Source: an uncultured bacterium (lineage in GTDB: Bacteria > Bacillota > Clostridia > Lachnospirales > Lachnospiraceae). Taken from it: DNA of 19,414 nucleotides. The stretch covers positions 1 to 19,414 of the forward strand of contig CAJMRM010000055.1 in NCBI GenBank assembly GCA_905215775.1, written 5' to 3'. A model generated the notes under the pieces. The model was not told the origin of the DNA. It searched no databases and worked only from the letters and a program-made list of their open reading frames with translations. The stretch's first letter is position 1, and every line of letters begins with the position of its first letter. The translations under genes and the position numbers were made by a program. Below are positions 7,830 to 16,001 of the stretch, in pieces.

Positions 7830-10800
7830 ATGTATTTAAAAAGCATAGAGGTACAGGGATTCAAATCCTTTGCCAATAAGATCGTATTTGAATTTCACAA
7901 CGGGATCACCGGCATCGTGGGCCCCAATGGAAGCGGAAAGAGCAATGTGGCCGACGCAGTCCGCTGGGTCCTGGGAGAGCAGAAGGTCCGGCAGCTGCGA
8001 AGCTCCTCCATGCAGGATGTGATCTTTTCCGGTACGGAAACCAGAAAGCCTCAGGGCTTTGCCTATGTGGCCATTACCCTGGATAACTCTGACCATCAGC
8101 TGGCCATTGCTTTCGATCAGGTGACGGTCTCCCGGCGGATCTACCGGTCCGGTGAAAGCGAGTATCTTCTGAATGGAAGCCCCTGCCGCTTAAAGGATAT
8201 CAATGAGCTGTTTTATGATACGGGAATCGGAAAAGAAGGCTATTCCATCATCGGCCAGGGCCAGATCGATAAGATCCTGAGCGGGCGGCCGGAGGAGCGG
8301 AGAGAGCTGTTCGATGAGGCCGCCGGGATCGTAAAATTCAAGCGGAGAAAGGCCATTGCCCAAAAAAAGCTGGAGGATGAAAAACAGAACCTGGTCCGGG
8401 TCTCCGATATTCTGGGAGAGCTGGAAAAGCAGGTGGAGCCTCTGGAAAAGCAGGCCGCATCCGCCCGGGAATACCTTCGTCTCAGAGAGGAGCTGAAGCG
8501 GTTCGATGTGAACCTGTTTCTGGCGGAAATGGAGGACACGGACCGGGCCCTGCGGGAGCTGGAGGAAAAGAGCCAGGCCGTAAGCGGCCATATGGAGGAG
8601 TCCAAACAGGAGTCCCTGCGGTTAAAGGAAGAATACGACCAGGTTTCTGAAAAGATCGCGGCCCTGGACCAGGCCATTGCGGAAAAACAGGCCCAGGGAA
8701 ACGAGGCGCTGATGAATGCCAGGAACCTGGAGGGCCGGATCAGCGTTCTCAACGAGCAGATCCGCGCAGAGGAGATGAACGCCGAGCATATCCAGAGCAG
8801 GATCCTTGCCCTTCAGTCGGAGCTCCAGGAAAGAGAGCGGGAGCGAACCCGTCATCAGGAGGAAAAGCAGAGGCTCGGGAGCCAGGTGAAGGAAATGTCC
8901 CAGCGTCTCCGGGAAGGCGAGCAGGCACTGGAGCAGGCTGCCTCCCGGGCAGCCAGTCTGGAACGTTCCATCGAGGAGGGAAAGACAGCGCTGATCGGAG
9001 CGCTCAACGAACGCTCCGGACTTTCTGTAAAAAAACAGCGGTACGACACTCTTCTGGAGCAGGTGCAGGTCCGCCGTTCAGAGGTGGCCCAGAAGCTTCT
9101 GAAGGTAAAAACCGACGAGGAATCCTGGGATTCCCAGATCCGGGAGCAGGAACAGATCCTGGACGCCGTGGATCAGGCCATCGAAGCCCTGGTCTCACAG
9201 GGTGAGGTTCTGGAAGGCGAGGCAAAGGAGGCGTCCGGCCAGATCGCCCGCCTCAATAAAAACCTTAATAATACCCAGCAGGAGTACCATACCTCCTATA
9301 CCAGGCTGGAATCCTTAAGGAACCTGGCAGAGCGGTATGACGGCTATGGAAACAGCATCCGGAGAGTCATGGAATGCCGCGGCCGGGTCCACGGGATCCA
9401 CGGCGTTGTGGCAGACCTTCTGGAGGTTCCCAAGGAATATGAGACGGCCATTGAAACGGCTCTGGGCGGCAGCATCCAGAATGTGGTCACCGATTCAGAG
9501 GAAACAGCCAAGGTCCTGATCGGATATCTGAAAAAAAACCGGTACGGACGGGCCACCTTTCTCCCTCTGACCGCCGTTTCCGGACGGGGAGGTTTTTCCG
9601 AGCCCCAGGCCATGAAAGAGCCGGGAGCCATCGGCGTGGCCGCAGATCTGGTACACACAAAGGATGAATACAAGGGACTGGTACAGTATCTTCTGGGCCG
9701 TGTCCTGGTGGTGGATCACATGGACCATGCCATCGCCATCGCCCGGAAATACCGCCACACCATCCGTATGGTAACGCCCGAAGGGGATCTTTTAAACCCA
9801 GGCGGCTCCATGAGCGGCGGCGCTTTTAAAAATTCCAGCAATCTCCTGGGACGGAGGAGAGAAATGGAGGAGATGGAGGAGGCCTGTAAAAAGGCGCTTC
9901 TGGCTGTGGACCGGATCCAGAAGGAACTGGTTTTCGAGGAAGCCCTTCTGGAGGAAAAGAATTCCGAACTCTCCAGCGTCCGTGCCTCTCTCCAGGCCCG
10001 GTATCTGGAGCAGAATACGGCAAGACTGTCCCTGCGCCAGCTGAACCAGAAAAAGCAGGAGCTGACTGAATCCTCCGCAGACATGAACCTGGAAAACCGG
10101 CAGCTGGAGGAGCAGATGCGGGAAATCCGGGGAAGCATTGCAGGACTCACCGCGTCCATGGAAGCGCTGGAGGCAGAAAATGCCGCAAGAAATGAGGCGA
10201 TCGCTTCCGACGGGGTGCTTCTGGAGGAGGCAAAGGAAAAAAGGGAGGAGGCCTCTAAGGCCCTTTCCCAGATCCAGCTCGAGGCCGCCGGCCTGAAACA
10301 GCAGGATTCCTTCCTGGACCAGAACCTGATCCGTCTGGACGAGGAGTCCAAAAAGCTTCAGGCGGAAAAGGAAGCCCTGGGCTCCGGCTCCGGAGACAGC
10401 GCGCAGGCCATACAGGAGCGGATCCAGGAGATCGGCTCTCTGAAAGACCAGATCGTCTCGGTCCAGGAAAAAGCCGCAGGACTTTTGGATGAAGCCGGCA
10501 AAGCCAGGCAGGAAAAGGAAGTCCTGGCGTCCGGGCAAAAGGAATTTTTCGCGCGCAGGGAGGCCCTTTCCGACCAGCTTTCCCGGCTCGATAAGGAGCT
10601 GTTCCGGCTGCAGGGCCAGAAGGAAAAGCAGGAAGAAAAACGGGACTCCTTTGTGGAATATATGTGGAGCGAGTATGAGCTGACCCGGACCGCTGCCAGG
10701 GAATTAAAGGACGAAAGCCTGGATTCTGTGGCAGAGATGAAAAAGCAGATCGCCGAGAGGAAAAACAGCATCCGCGCCCTGGGAAGCGTCAATGTCAATG

Positions 10801-11390
10801 CCATCGAGGATTACCGGGAGCTTTCCGGCCGGTATGAATTTATGAAAGCCCAGCATCAGGACCTGGTCACCGCCCAGGAGGCCCTTTACAGGATCATCGA
10901 GGAGCTGGATACCGGCATGCGCCGCCAGTTTACCGAAAAGTTTGCCCTGATCCGTGCAGAGTTCGACCGGGTGTTCAGGGAGCTGTTCGGCGGCGGCCAT
11001 GGCTCCCTGGAGCTGATGGAGGACGAGGATATCCTGGAGGCCGGGATCCAGATCATTTCCCAGCCTCCGGGAAAGAAGCTGCAGAATATGATGCAGATGT
11101 CCGGAGGAGAAAAGGCGCTGACAGCCATCGCCCTCTTATTTGCCATCCAGAATCTGAAGCCATCGCCCTTCTGCCTTCTGGACGAGATCGAGGCAGCCCT
11201 AGACGACTCCAATGTGGACCGGTATGCAAAATATCTGCACAAGCTGACGAAGCATACCCAGTTCATCGTCATCACCCACCGGCGCGGCACCATGGTGGCC
11301 GCAGACCGGCTTTACGGGATCACCATGCAGGAAAAGGGCGTTTCCACACTGGTATCTGTAAGCCTCATCGAAAACGATTTAGATAAATAG
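7830..11390 (+). CDS. smc: Chromosome partition/condensation protein SMC
   Basis: 1186 residues, full length. The N-terminal ATPase half has the Walker A motif GPNGSGKS at residues 31-38; a long heptad-rich coiled coil follows. The hinge lies near residues 510-680 (GRVHGIHGVVADLLEV, ALGGSIQNVV, then the glycine-rich GGSMSGGAFK stretch), with a second coiled coil after it. The C-terminal half has the ABC signature MSGGEKA at about 1090-1096 and Walker B with catalytic Glu at FCLLDEIEAALDD (Asp1118, Glu1119). It dimerises through the hinge and, with ScpAB, extrudes DNA loops to organise and segregate the chromosome. The ribosome binding site AAGGTG is 6 bases before the ATG. No truncation or frameshift seen. 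Confidence 0.97.
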   Translation: MYLKSIEVQGFKSFANKIVFEFHNGITGIVGPNGSGKSNVADAVRWVLGEQKVRQLRSSSMQDVIFSGTETRKPQGFAYVAITLDNSDHQLAIAFDQVTVSRRIYRSGESEYLLNGSPCRLKDINELFYDTGIGKEGYSIIGQGQIDKILSGRPEERRELFDEAAGIVKFKRRKAIAQKKLEDEKQNLVRVSDILGELEKQVEPLEKQAASAREYLRLREELKRFDVNLFLAEMEDTDRALRELEEKSQAVSGHMEESKQESLRLKEEYDQVSEKIAALDQAIAEKQAQGNEALMNARNLEGRISVLNEQIRAEEMNAEHIQSRILALQSELQERERERTRHQEEKQRLGSQVKEMSQRLREGEQALEQAASRAASLERSIEEGKTALIGALNERSGLSVKKQRYDTLLEQVQVRRSEVAQKLLKVKTDEESWDSQIREQEQILDAVDQAIEALVSQGEVLEGEAKEASGQIARLNKNLNNTQQEYHTSYTRLESLRNLAERYDGYGNSIRRVMECRGRVHGIHGVVADLLEVPKEYETAIETALGGSIQNVVTDSEETAKVLIGYLKKNRYGRATFLPLTAVSGRGGFSEPQAMKEPGAIGVAADLVHTKDEYKGLVQYLLGRVLVVDHMDHAIAIARKYRHTIRMVTPEGDLLNPGGSMSGGAFKNSSNLLGRRREMEEMEEACKKALLAVDRIQKELVFEEALLEEKNSELSSVRASLQARYLEQNTARLSLRQLNQKKQELTESSADMNLENRQLEEQMREIRGSIAGLTASMEALEAENAARNEAIASDGVLLEEAKEKREEASKALSQIQLEAAGLKQQDSFLDQNLIRLDEESKKLQAEKEALGSGSGDSAQAIQERIQEIGSLKDQIVSVQEKAAGLLDEAGKARQEKEVLASGQKEFFARREALSDQLSRLDKELFRLQGQKEKQEEKRDSFVEYMWSEYELTRTAARELKDESLDSVAEMKKQIAERKNSIRALGSVNVNAIEDYRELSGRYEFMKAQHQDLVTAQEALYRIIEELDTGMRRQFTEKFALIRAEFDRVFRELFGGGHGSLELMEDEDILEAGIQIISQPPGKKLQNMMQMSGGEKALTAIALLFAIQNLKPSPFCLLDEIEAALDDSNVDRYAKYLHKLTKHTQFIVITHRRGTMVAADRLYGITMQEKGVSTLVSVSLIENDLDK

Positions 11391-11400
11391 GAGGATTTCC

Positions 11401-12348
11401 ATGGAAGAGAAAAAAAGGGGATTTTTTTCCCGTCTGGTAGCCGGACTTACAAAAACAAGGGAAAACATCGTATCCGGTATGGACTCGATCTTTTCCGGCT
11501 TTTCAGCCATAGACGAGGATTTCTATGAGGAGCTGGAGGAGACCCTGATCATGGGTGATCTGGGCATCCAGACCACCATGTCCGTGCTGGAGGAGCTGAA
11601 AAAAGCGGTGAAGGAGCAGCACATCAAGGATCCCGCCCAGTGCCGTCAGCTCCTTATCGACAGCATCAAGAAAAAAATGGATCTGGGAGAAAATGCCTAC
11701 GAATTTGAGCACCGGAAATCGGTGGTCCTGGTGATCGGCGTCAACGGCGTCGGAAAGACCACCTCCATCGGAAAGCTGGCAGACCAGCTGAAGGCCGATG
11801 GGAAGCGGGTGATCCTGGCCGCCGCTGACACCTTCCGGGCCGCCGCCATCGAGCAGCTTTCGGAATGGGCCGACCGGGCCGGCGTGGATCTGATCGCCCA
11901 GAAGGAGGGCTCGGATCCGGCAGCCGTGGTTTACGACGCCATTTCTGCCGCCAGGTCCAGAAACGCCGATGTTCTGATCTGCGACACCGCCGGCCGTCTC
12001 CATAATAAGAAAAACCTTATGGAGGAATTGAAAAAGATCAACCGGATCATTGATAAGGAGTATCCGGAGGCGTACCGGGAAACACTGGTCGTCCTTGACG
12101 GCACCACCGGACAGAACGCCCTGGTACAGGCACGGCAGTTTATGGAGGCCGCCCCCATCACAGGCATCATCCTCACCAAGCTGGACGGGACTGCCAAGGG
12201 CGGCATCGCCGTGGCCATCCAGTCGGAGCTGGGCATACCGGTAAAATATGTGGGGGTGGGAGAGAAGATCGACGACCTTCAGAAATTCAGCTCCGATGAT
12301 TTTGTAAACGCACTGTTCCAGTCCGATACCAGGGAAAAAGGAGAATAA
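11401..12348 (+). CDS. ftsY: Signal recognition particle receptor FtsY
   Basis: 315 residues: a short N-terminal helical region and the NG GTPase domain, without the long acidic A domain of enterobacteria. GTPase motifs: G1 GVNGVGKTT (113-121), ADTFRAAAIEQL, G3 DTAGR (195-199), and G4 TKLDG (259-263). It receives ribosome-SRP complexes at the membrane for co-translational insertion. Its AGGAGG ribosome binding site overlaps the smc stop codon (TAGGAGG), so the two genes are tightly coupled. The next gene is ilvA and not the ylxM-ffh pair often found after ftsY in Firmicutes. Confidence 0.96.
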   Translation: MEEKKRGFFSRLVAGLTKTRENIVSGMDSIFSGFSAIDEDFYEELEETLIMGDLGIQTTMSVLEELKKAVKEQHIKDPAQCRQLLIDSIKKKMDLGENAYEFEHRKSVVLVIGVNGVGKTTSIGKLADQLKADGKRVILAAADTFRAAAIEQLSEWADRAGVDLIAQKEGSDPAAVVYDAISAARSRNADVLICDTAGRLHNKKNLMEELKKINRIIDKEYPEAYRETLVVLDGTTGQNALVQARQFMEAAPITGIILTKLDGTAKGGIAVAIQSELGIPVKYVGVGEKIDDLQKFSSDDFVNALFQSDTREKGE

Positions 12349-12353
12349 GATCA

Positions 12354-13586
12354 ATGGAAATGACAGAGCTCACTCTTGAAAAATTTGAAGAAGCATCTGA
12401 GATCGTAGAAAAGGTCACCCAGGAAACAAAGCTGATCTACAGCGAATATTTCTCCAGCCTTTCTGGGAATAAGGTATTTTTCAAGCCGGAAAATATGCAG
12501 CGGACCGGGGCGTATAAGGTCCGGGGCGCTTATTATAAGATCAGCCAGCTCACAGACCAGGAAAAGGAGCGGGGACTGATCACCGCGTCTGCCGGCAACC
12601 ATGCCCAGGGAGTGGCCTATGCGGCCAGGCTGGCAGGAGTAAAGGCCACTGTCGTGATGCCGGTGACCACGCCGCTGATCAAGGTAAACCGCACCAAGAG
12701 CCTGGGCGCCGATGTGGTGCTTTTTGGAAATGTATTCGACGAGGCCTGCGCCCACGCCTATGAGCTGGCCGAGGAGCACGGCTATACCTTTGTCCATCCC
12801 TTCAATGACCTGCAGATCGCCACAGGCCAGGGAAGCATCGCCATGGAGATCATAAAAGAGCTCCCCACGGTGGATTACATCCTGGTACCTGTGGGCGGAG
12901 GCGGACTGTGTACCGGAGTCTCCACCCTGGCAAAGCTTTTAAATCCCAAGGTGAAGGTGATCGCTGTGGAGCCGGCAGGGGCCGCCTGCTTAAAAGCCTC
13001 TTTAGAGGCTGGAAAGGTCGTATCGGTCCCTGTCATCAACACCATCGCTGACGGCACGGCAGTCCAGACTCCCGGAGATAAGCTGTTTCCATATCTCCAG
13101 GCCAATGTGGATGAGGTGATCACCATTGAGGACTCTGAGCTGACTCTGTCCTTCCTGGATATGGCAGAAAACCACAAGATGATCGTGGAGAATTCCGGTC
13201 TCCTGACAGTGGCGGCCTTAAAGCACCTGGACTTCAGAGGAAAGAAGGTGGTTTCTGTCTTAAGCGGCGGAAACATGGATGTGCTGACCATGGCCACCGT
13301 GGTCCAGAACGGTCTGATCCTCCGTGACCGGATCTTTACGGTTTCTGTGATGCTTCCCGACAAGCCGGGCCAGCTGGCCGACGTATCCGCGCTGATCGCC
13401 AGGCTCCAGGGCAACGTGATCAAGCTGGATCATAATGTATTCGCCAATGTAAACCGCTCCGCCGGAGTTCTCCTTACCATCACCATGGAGACCTTTGGAA
13501 CCGAGCATAAAAACCAGATCATCCGGGCCCTGGAGGACGCCGGATACGCCCCGTCCGTGGAGCGCACCTCCTGGTTCTACATGTAA
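12354..13586 (+). CDS. ilvA: Threonine ammonia-lyase (threonine deaminase) with one C-terminal ACT domain
   Basis: 410 residues. Deaminates threonine to 2-oxobutyrate, the first step of isoleucine synthesis. PLP motifs: Lys55 in RTGAYKVRGAYYKI, SAGNHAQGVAYAA, and the phosphate-binding PVGGGGLCTG. Residues from about 323 form a single ACT-type domain (FTVSVMLPDKPGQLADVSALI), which suggests allosteric control by amino acids. It starts 5 bases after the ftsY stop codon, with its AAGGAG ribosome binding site inside the end of ftsY. Single-ACT enzymes of this length can be biosynthetic (isoleucine-inhibited) or catabolic (tdcB-like). The presence of ilvBN nearby favours the biosynthetic role, but this is inference. 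Confidence 0.9.
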   Translation: MEMTELTLEKFEEASEIVEKVTQETKLIYSEYFSSLSGNKVFFKPENMQRTGAYKVRGAYYKISQLTDQEKERGLITASAGNHAQGVAYAARLAGVKATVVMPVTTPLIKVNRTKSLGADVVLFGNVFDEACAHAYELAEEHGYTFVHPFNDLQIATGQGSIAMEIIKELPTVDYILVPVGGGGLCTGVSTLAKLLNPKVKVIAVEPAGAACLKASLEAGKVVSVPVINTIADGTAVQTPGDKLFPYLQANVDEVITIEDSELTLSFLDMAENHKMIVENSGLLTVAALKHLDFRGKKVVSVLSGGNMDVLTMATVVQNGLILRDRIFTVSVMLPDKPGQLADVSALIARLQGNVIKLDHNVFANVNRSAGVLLTITMETFGTEHKNQIIRALEDAGYAPSVERTSWFYM

Positions 13587-13589
13587 GCC

Positions 13590-13608
13590 GGAAGGGATAT
13601 CCGGCATG
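13590..13608 (+). repeat. Short hairpin after ilvA
   Basis: GCCGGA and TCCGGC can pair around a 7-base loop just after the ilvA stop codon. There is no T run, so it is at best a weak or Rho-assisted stop, and transcription may continue into the anion-transporter gene. I see no fluoride-riboswitch consensus in the 74-base gap. Confidence 0.35.
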
Positions 13609-13660
13609 AAATTCCGGTCTGTCCATATCGTGCAGGCCGGAGAAAAAGGGGGATATGATC

Positions 13661-14911
13661 ATGCATACAAGAGATGACTTATCGGGGATTGTAAAGAACG
13701 GCGCGTATTTTGTGCGCTGGACCTTTATTTCTCTTCTGATGGGGACGATCTGCGGCCTGGTGGGAACGGCCTTTGGTTACGGCGTGGCCGCATCCCAGCA
13801 GTTTTTCAGGGAGCATTCGTTCATGCTCTTTCTGATGCCTGTATCGGGCATCCTCATCGTCCTGGTCCATAAGGCTCTGGATCAGGTGGGGAATAAGGGG
13901 ACCAATCTGATCCTGGAATCCATTTCCTCTACGGAGCAGATCCGTTTTTCCACTCTGCCCTGTATTTTTATTTCCACCATCCTGAGCCATTTAACAGGCG
14001 CTTCCGCAGGAAAAGAGGGAGCTGCGCTTCAGATCGGCGGCTGCATCGGAAATACCCTGGGAGGATTTTTCCATATGGATGAGCGGGACAAAAAGATCGC
14101 CATTATGAGCGGTATGAGCGGCTGCTTCGGAGCCATCTTCGGCACGCCCCTGGCCGCCTCCATGTTCGGCATGGAAGTGATCAGTGTCGGCGTGGCCTAC
14201 TATGCGGCCCTGGTTCCCTGCGTATTTTCCGCCTTTATCGGCTCCTTTATTTCCTCCAGGCTGGGACTCCGCGGAGAGGCCTTCACCATCCTCCATATAC
14301 CGGAATTTTCTCTTAAGCCGGCGGCCCTCATTGTTCTCCTGGCCCTTTTGGGAGCCTTTGTCAGCGTCTGCTTCTGTATCCTGCTCCATGAGTCCCAGAA
14401 GCTGTATAAGACAAAGCTCCCGAATGTCTATGCCCGGATCCTCACGGCTTCGATCCTTTTCATCGGTCTTTCCCTGATCTTTGGCCGGGAATACTGCGGA
14501 GCAGGCTTTAATCTGGTGGAGGCTGCTATGGAGGGACAGATTCCGTATGAGGCCTTTCTGTTAAAGATGCTCTTTACCGCAGCAGCCCTGGGAGGCGGCT
14601 TTAAGGGCGGAGAGATCGTTCCGACTCTGGCGGTGGGAGCGTCCATGGGAGCTGCCTTTGGAAATCTTCTGGGCTTTGAACCGTCCTTGTGCGCTGCCTG
14701 CGGCATGCTGGCTCTGTTTGCCGGTGTGACCAACTGTCCCGTCGCCACTATTTTCATGGGCTTTGAGCTGTTCGGGTTTGAGGGCATGAAATATTTTGCC
14801 CTGGCGGTCTCGGTGAGCTTCGCCCTTTCCGGCTATTACGGCCTTTACAGCAGCCAGAAATTTACATACTCCAAGACCAGAACCGAATATATTAACCGGA
14901 AGGCCCATTGA
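13661..14911 (+). CDS. CLC-family anion channel/antiporter, possibly the fluoride-exporting subgroup
   Basis: 416 residues from the ATG at 13661, chosen because AGGGGG lies about 8 bases upstream; an ATG at 13655 sits too close to that site. Many hydrophobic segments fit the 18-helix CLC fold. The conserved gating-glutamate motif appears as GKEGA (Glu119 of residues 117-121) and the second selectivity motif as GGGFKGGEIVP (311-321). The first selectivity motif, GSGIP in classical CLCs, reads KGTNLILESI here. Loss of the serine at that site is a feature I associate with the CLC-F fluoride/proton antiporters, but I cannot confirm the subgroup without an alignment. It follows ilvA by 74 bases and ends in its own terminator. 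Confidence 0.85.
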   Translation: MHTRDDLSGIVKNGAYFVRWTFISLLMGTICGLVGTAFGYGVAASQQFFREHSFMLFLMPVSGILIVLVHKALDQVGNKGTNLILESISSTEQIRFSTLPCIFISTILSHLTGASAGKEGAALQIGGCIGNTLGGFFHMDERDKKIAIMSGMSGCFGAIFGTPLAASMFGMEVISVGVAYYAALVPCVFSAFIGSFISSRLGLRGEAFTILHIPEFSLKPAALIVLLALLGAFVSVCFCILLHESQKLYKTKLPNVYARILTASILFIGLSLIFGREYCGAGFNLVEAAMEGQIPYEAFLLKMLFTAAALGGGFKGGEIVPTLAVGASMGAAFGNLLGFEPSLCAACGMLALFAGVTNCPVATIFMGFELFGFEGMKYFALAVSVSFALSGYYGLYSSQKFTYSKTRTEYINRKAH

Positions 14912-14921
14912 CTTTCCGGGA

Positions 14922-14970
14922 AGAGGACTTCCGGGAATTTCCCATTCCAACGGAAGCCCTCTATTTTTTT
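14922..14970 (+). terminator. Terminator after the CLC gene
   Basis: AGAGGACTTCCG (14922-14933) pairs with CGGAAGCCCTCT (14951-14962) at 11 of 12 positions; a T run (14964-14970) follows. The loop can fold further (GGAA with TTCC). Confidence 0.85.
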
Positions 14971-14980
14971 AGAAAATATC

Positions 14981-15008
14981 TTGCAATTTTCCGAAAATAT
15001 TGTATAAT
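14981..15008 (+). promoter_or_regulatory. Promoter for the cytidylate-kinase-like gene
   Basis: TTGCAA (14981-14986), a 16-base spacer and TATAAT (15003-15008), directly after the previous terminator and 41 bases before the start codon. The gene therefore appears to be transcribed alone. Confidence 0.75.
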
Positions 15009-15049
15009 ATATGGTATAGACTTGCAATTGCAGAGAGGAGCTGTGGGAT

Positions 15050-15688
15050 ATGAGCAATAACTTAATTATTACCATTGGAAGAGAGTGTGGAAGCGGAGGC
15101 AGGCATATCGGACAGAAACTGGCAGAAGAAATGGGTGTTAAATGCTACGATAAGGAGCTTCTTAACCTGGCTGCAAAAAAGAGCGGACTCTGCAGAGAAC
15201 TGTTTGAGACACACGATGAAAAACCCACCAGCAGCTTTTTATATTCCCTGGTGATGGATACATACTCCCTGGGATATACCAATTCCGCTTATATGGATAT
15301 GCCCATCAACCATAAGATCTTCCTGGCCCAGTTTGACACCATCAAGCAGCTGGCCTCTGAGGAATCCTGCGTGATCATCGGCCGCTGCGCCGATTATGCC
15401 CTGGCAGAGTTTCCCAATGTGGTCACCGTATTCATCACCGCCGACGAGGACGTAAAGATCCGCACTCTGATGGAACGCCACCAGATCTCCGAGTCCCAGG
15501 CCAGGGATGTTATGATCAAAACGGATAAAAAAAGAGCCAGCTATTATAACTATTACTCCAGCAAGCGCTGGGGAGATTCAAAAAGCTATGATCTGTGCAT
15601 CAACAGCAGTAAGGCCGGCGCAGACGGAGCCATCCAGATCATCCGGGAATTCGCCCGTATCAAACAGGAATATGCAAAAATAAAATAA
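15050..15688 (+). CDS. Cytidylate kinase-like P-loop protein (Cytidylate_kin2 type)
   Basis: 212 residues. The N terminus ITIGRECGSGGRHIGQKLAEEMG is the P-loop of the Cytidylate_kin2 family, which is related to but distinct from the true cytidylate kinase Cmk. Further family features: YDKELLNLAAKKSG after the first helix, IIGRCADYAL, the arginine-bearing segment RTLMERHQISESQA, and KKRASYYNYYSSKRWGD near the C terminus. Its substrate is unknown; members are common in Clostridia and often annotated as cytidylate kinase without proof. The GAGAGGAG ribosome binding site is 8-9 bases before the ATG. It stands as a single-gene unit between two terminators. Confidence 0.85.
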   Translation: MSNNLIITIGRECGSGGRHIGQKLAEEMGVKCYDKELLNLAAKKSGLCRELFETHDEKPTSSFLYSLVMDTYSLGYTNSAYMDMPINHKIFLAQFDTIKQLASEESCVIIGRCADYALAEFPNVVTVFITADEDVKIRTLMERHQISESQARDVMIKTDKKRASYYNYYSSKRWGDSKSYDLCINSSKAGADGAIQIIREFARIKQEYAKIK

Positions 15689-15697
15689 AAGGCCATA

Positions 15698-15749
15698 TAA
15701 AAAGCCTCTCCGGCGATCCGGCTTCTGCCGGGACCGGAGGGGCTTTTTT
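15698..15749 (+). terminator. Terminator after the cytidylate-kinase-like gene
   Basis: AAAAGCCTCTCCGG pairs with CCGGAGGGGCTTTT (one G-U wobble) around a 20-base loop and ends in six T. The A-rich left arm makes it potentially bidirectional. Confidence 0.88.
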
Positions 15750-16001
15750 GCGGCATCCGCATCCGGAATACGGAGGGGCCAGTCGGCGGCTCCTTCCTCT
15801 ATGGGGAGTCCCAAGGAAGCCCGGAGGATCACAATTTAACATCCATTCACAGGAATGCCATAATAAAGTATCATGCCGACAAACAAAAAAATTAAGAAAG
15901 AATTTAGGAAATCACAGCCACTTGTATGATATACTTATCCTGCTGTCTTTGAACCAGAAGGCAGTATCTATTTATGAGAAACCAACAGCAGGTATTACGA
16001 A
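15750..16001 (+). promoter_or_regulatory. Non-coding gap upstream of the NlpC/P60 gene
   Basis: No credible gene is seen. The left third is GC-rich and can form a hairpin (GGAGGGGCC with GGCTCCTTC, two wobbles, near 15771-15796). The right part is AT-rich and contains an extended -10 box TGATATACT (15927-15935), or alternatively TATGAT (15925-15930), with only a weak -35 (TTTAGG at 15903). A start near 15942 would give a 60-base leader. The ribosome binding site before 16002 is poor (CAGG, 11 bases away). Confidence 0.4.

Noticed and set aside
13587..13660. Fluoride riboswitch ahead of the CLC gene
   Set aside because: Only a short GCCGGA/TCCGGC hairpin is present; I could not find the conserved fluoride-aptamer segments.
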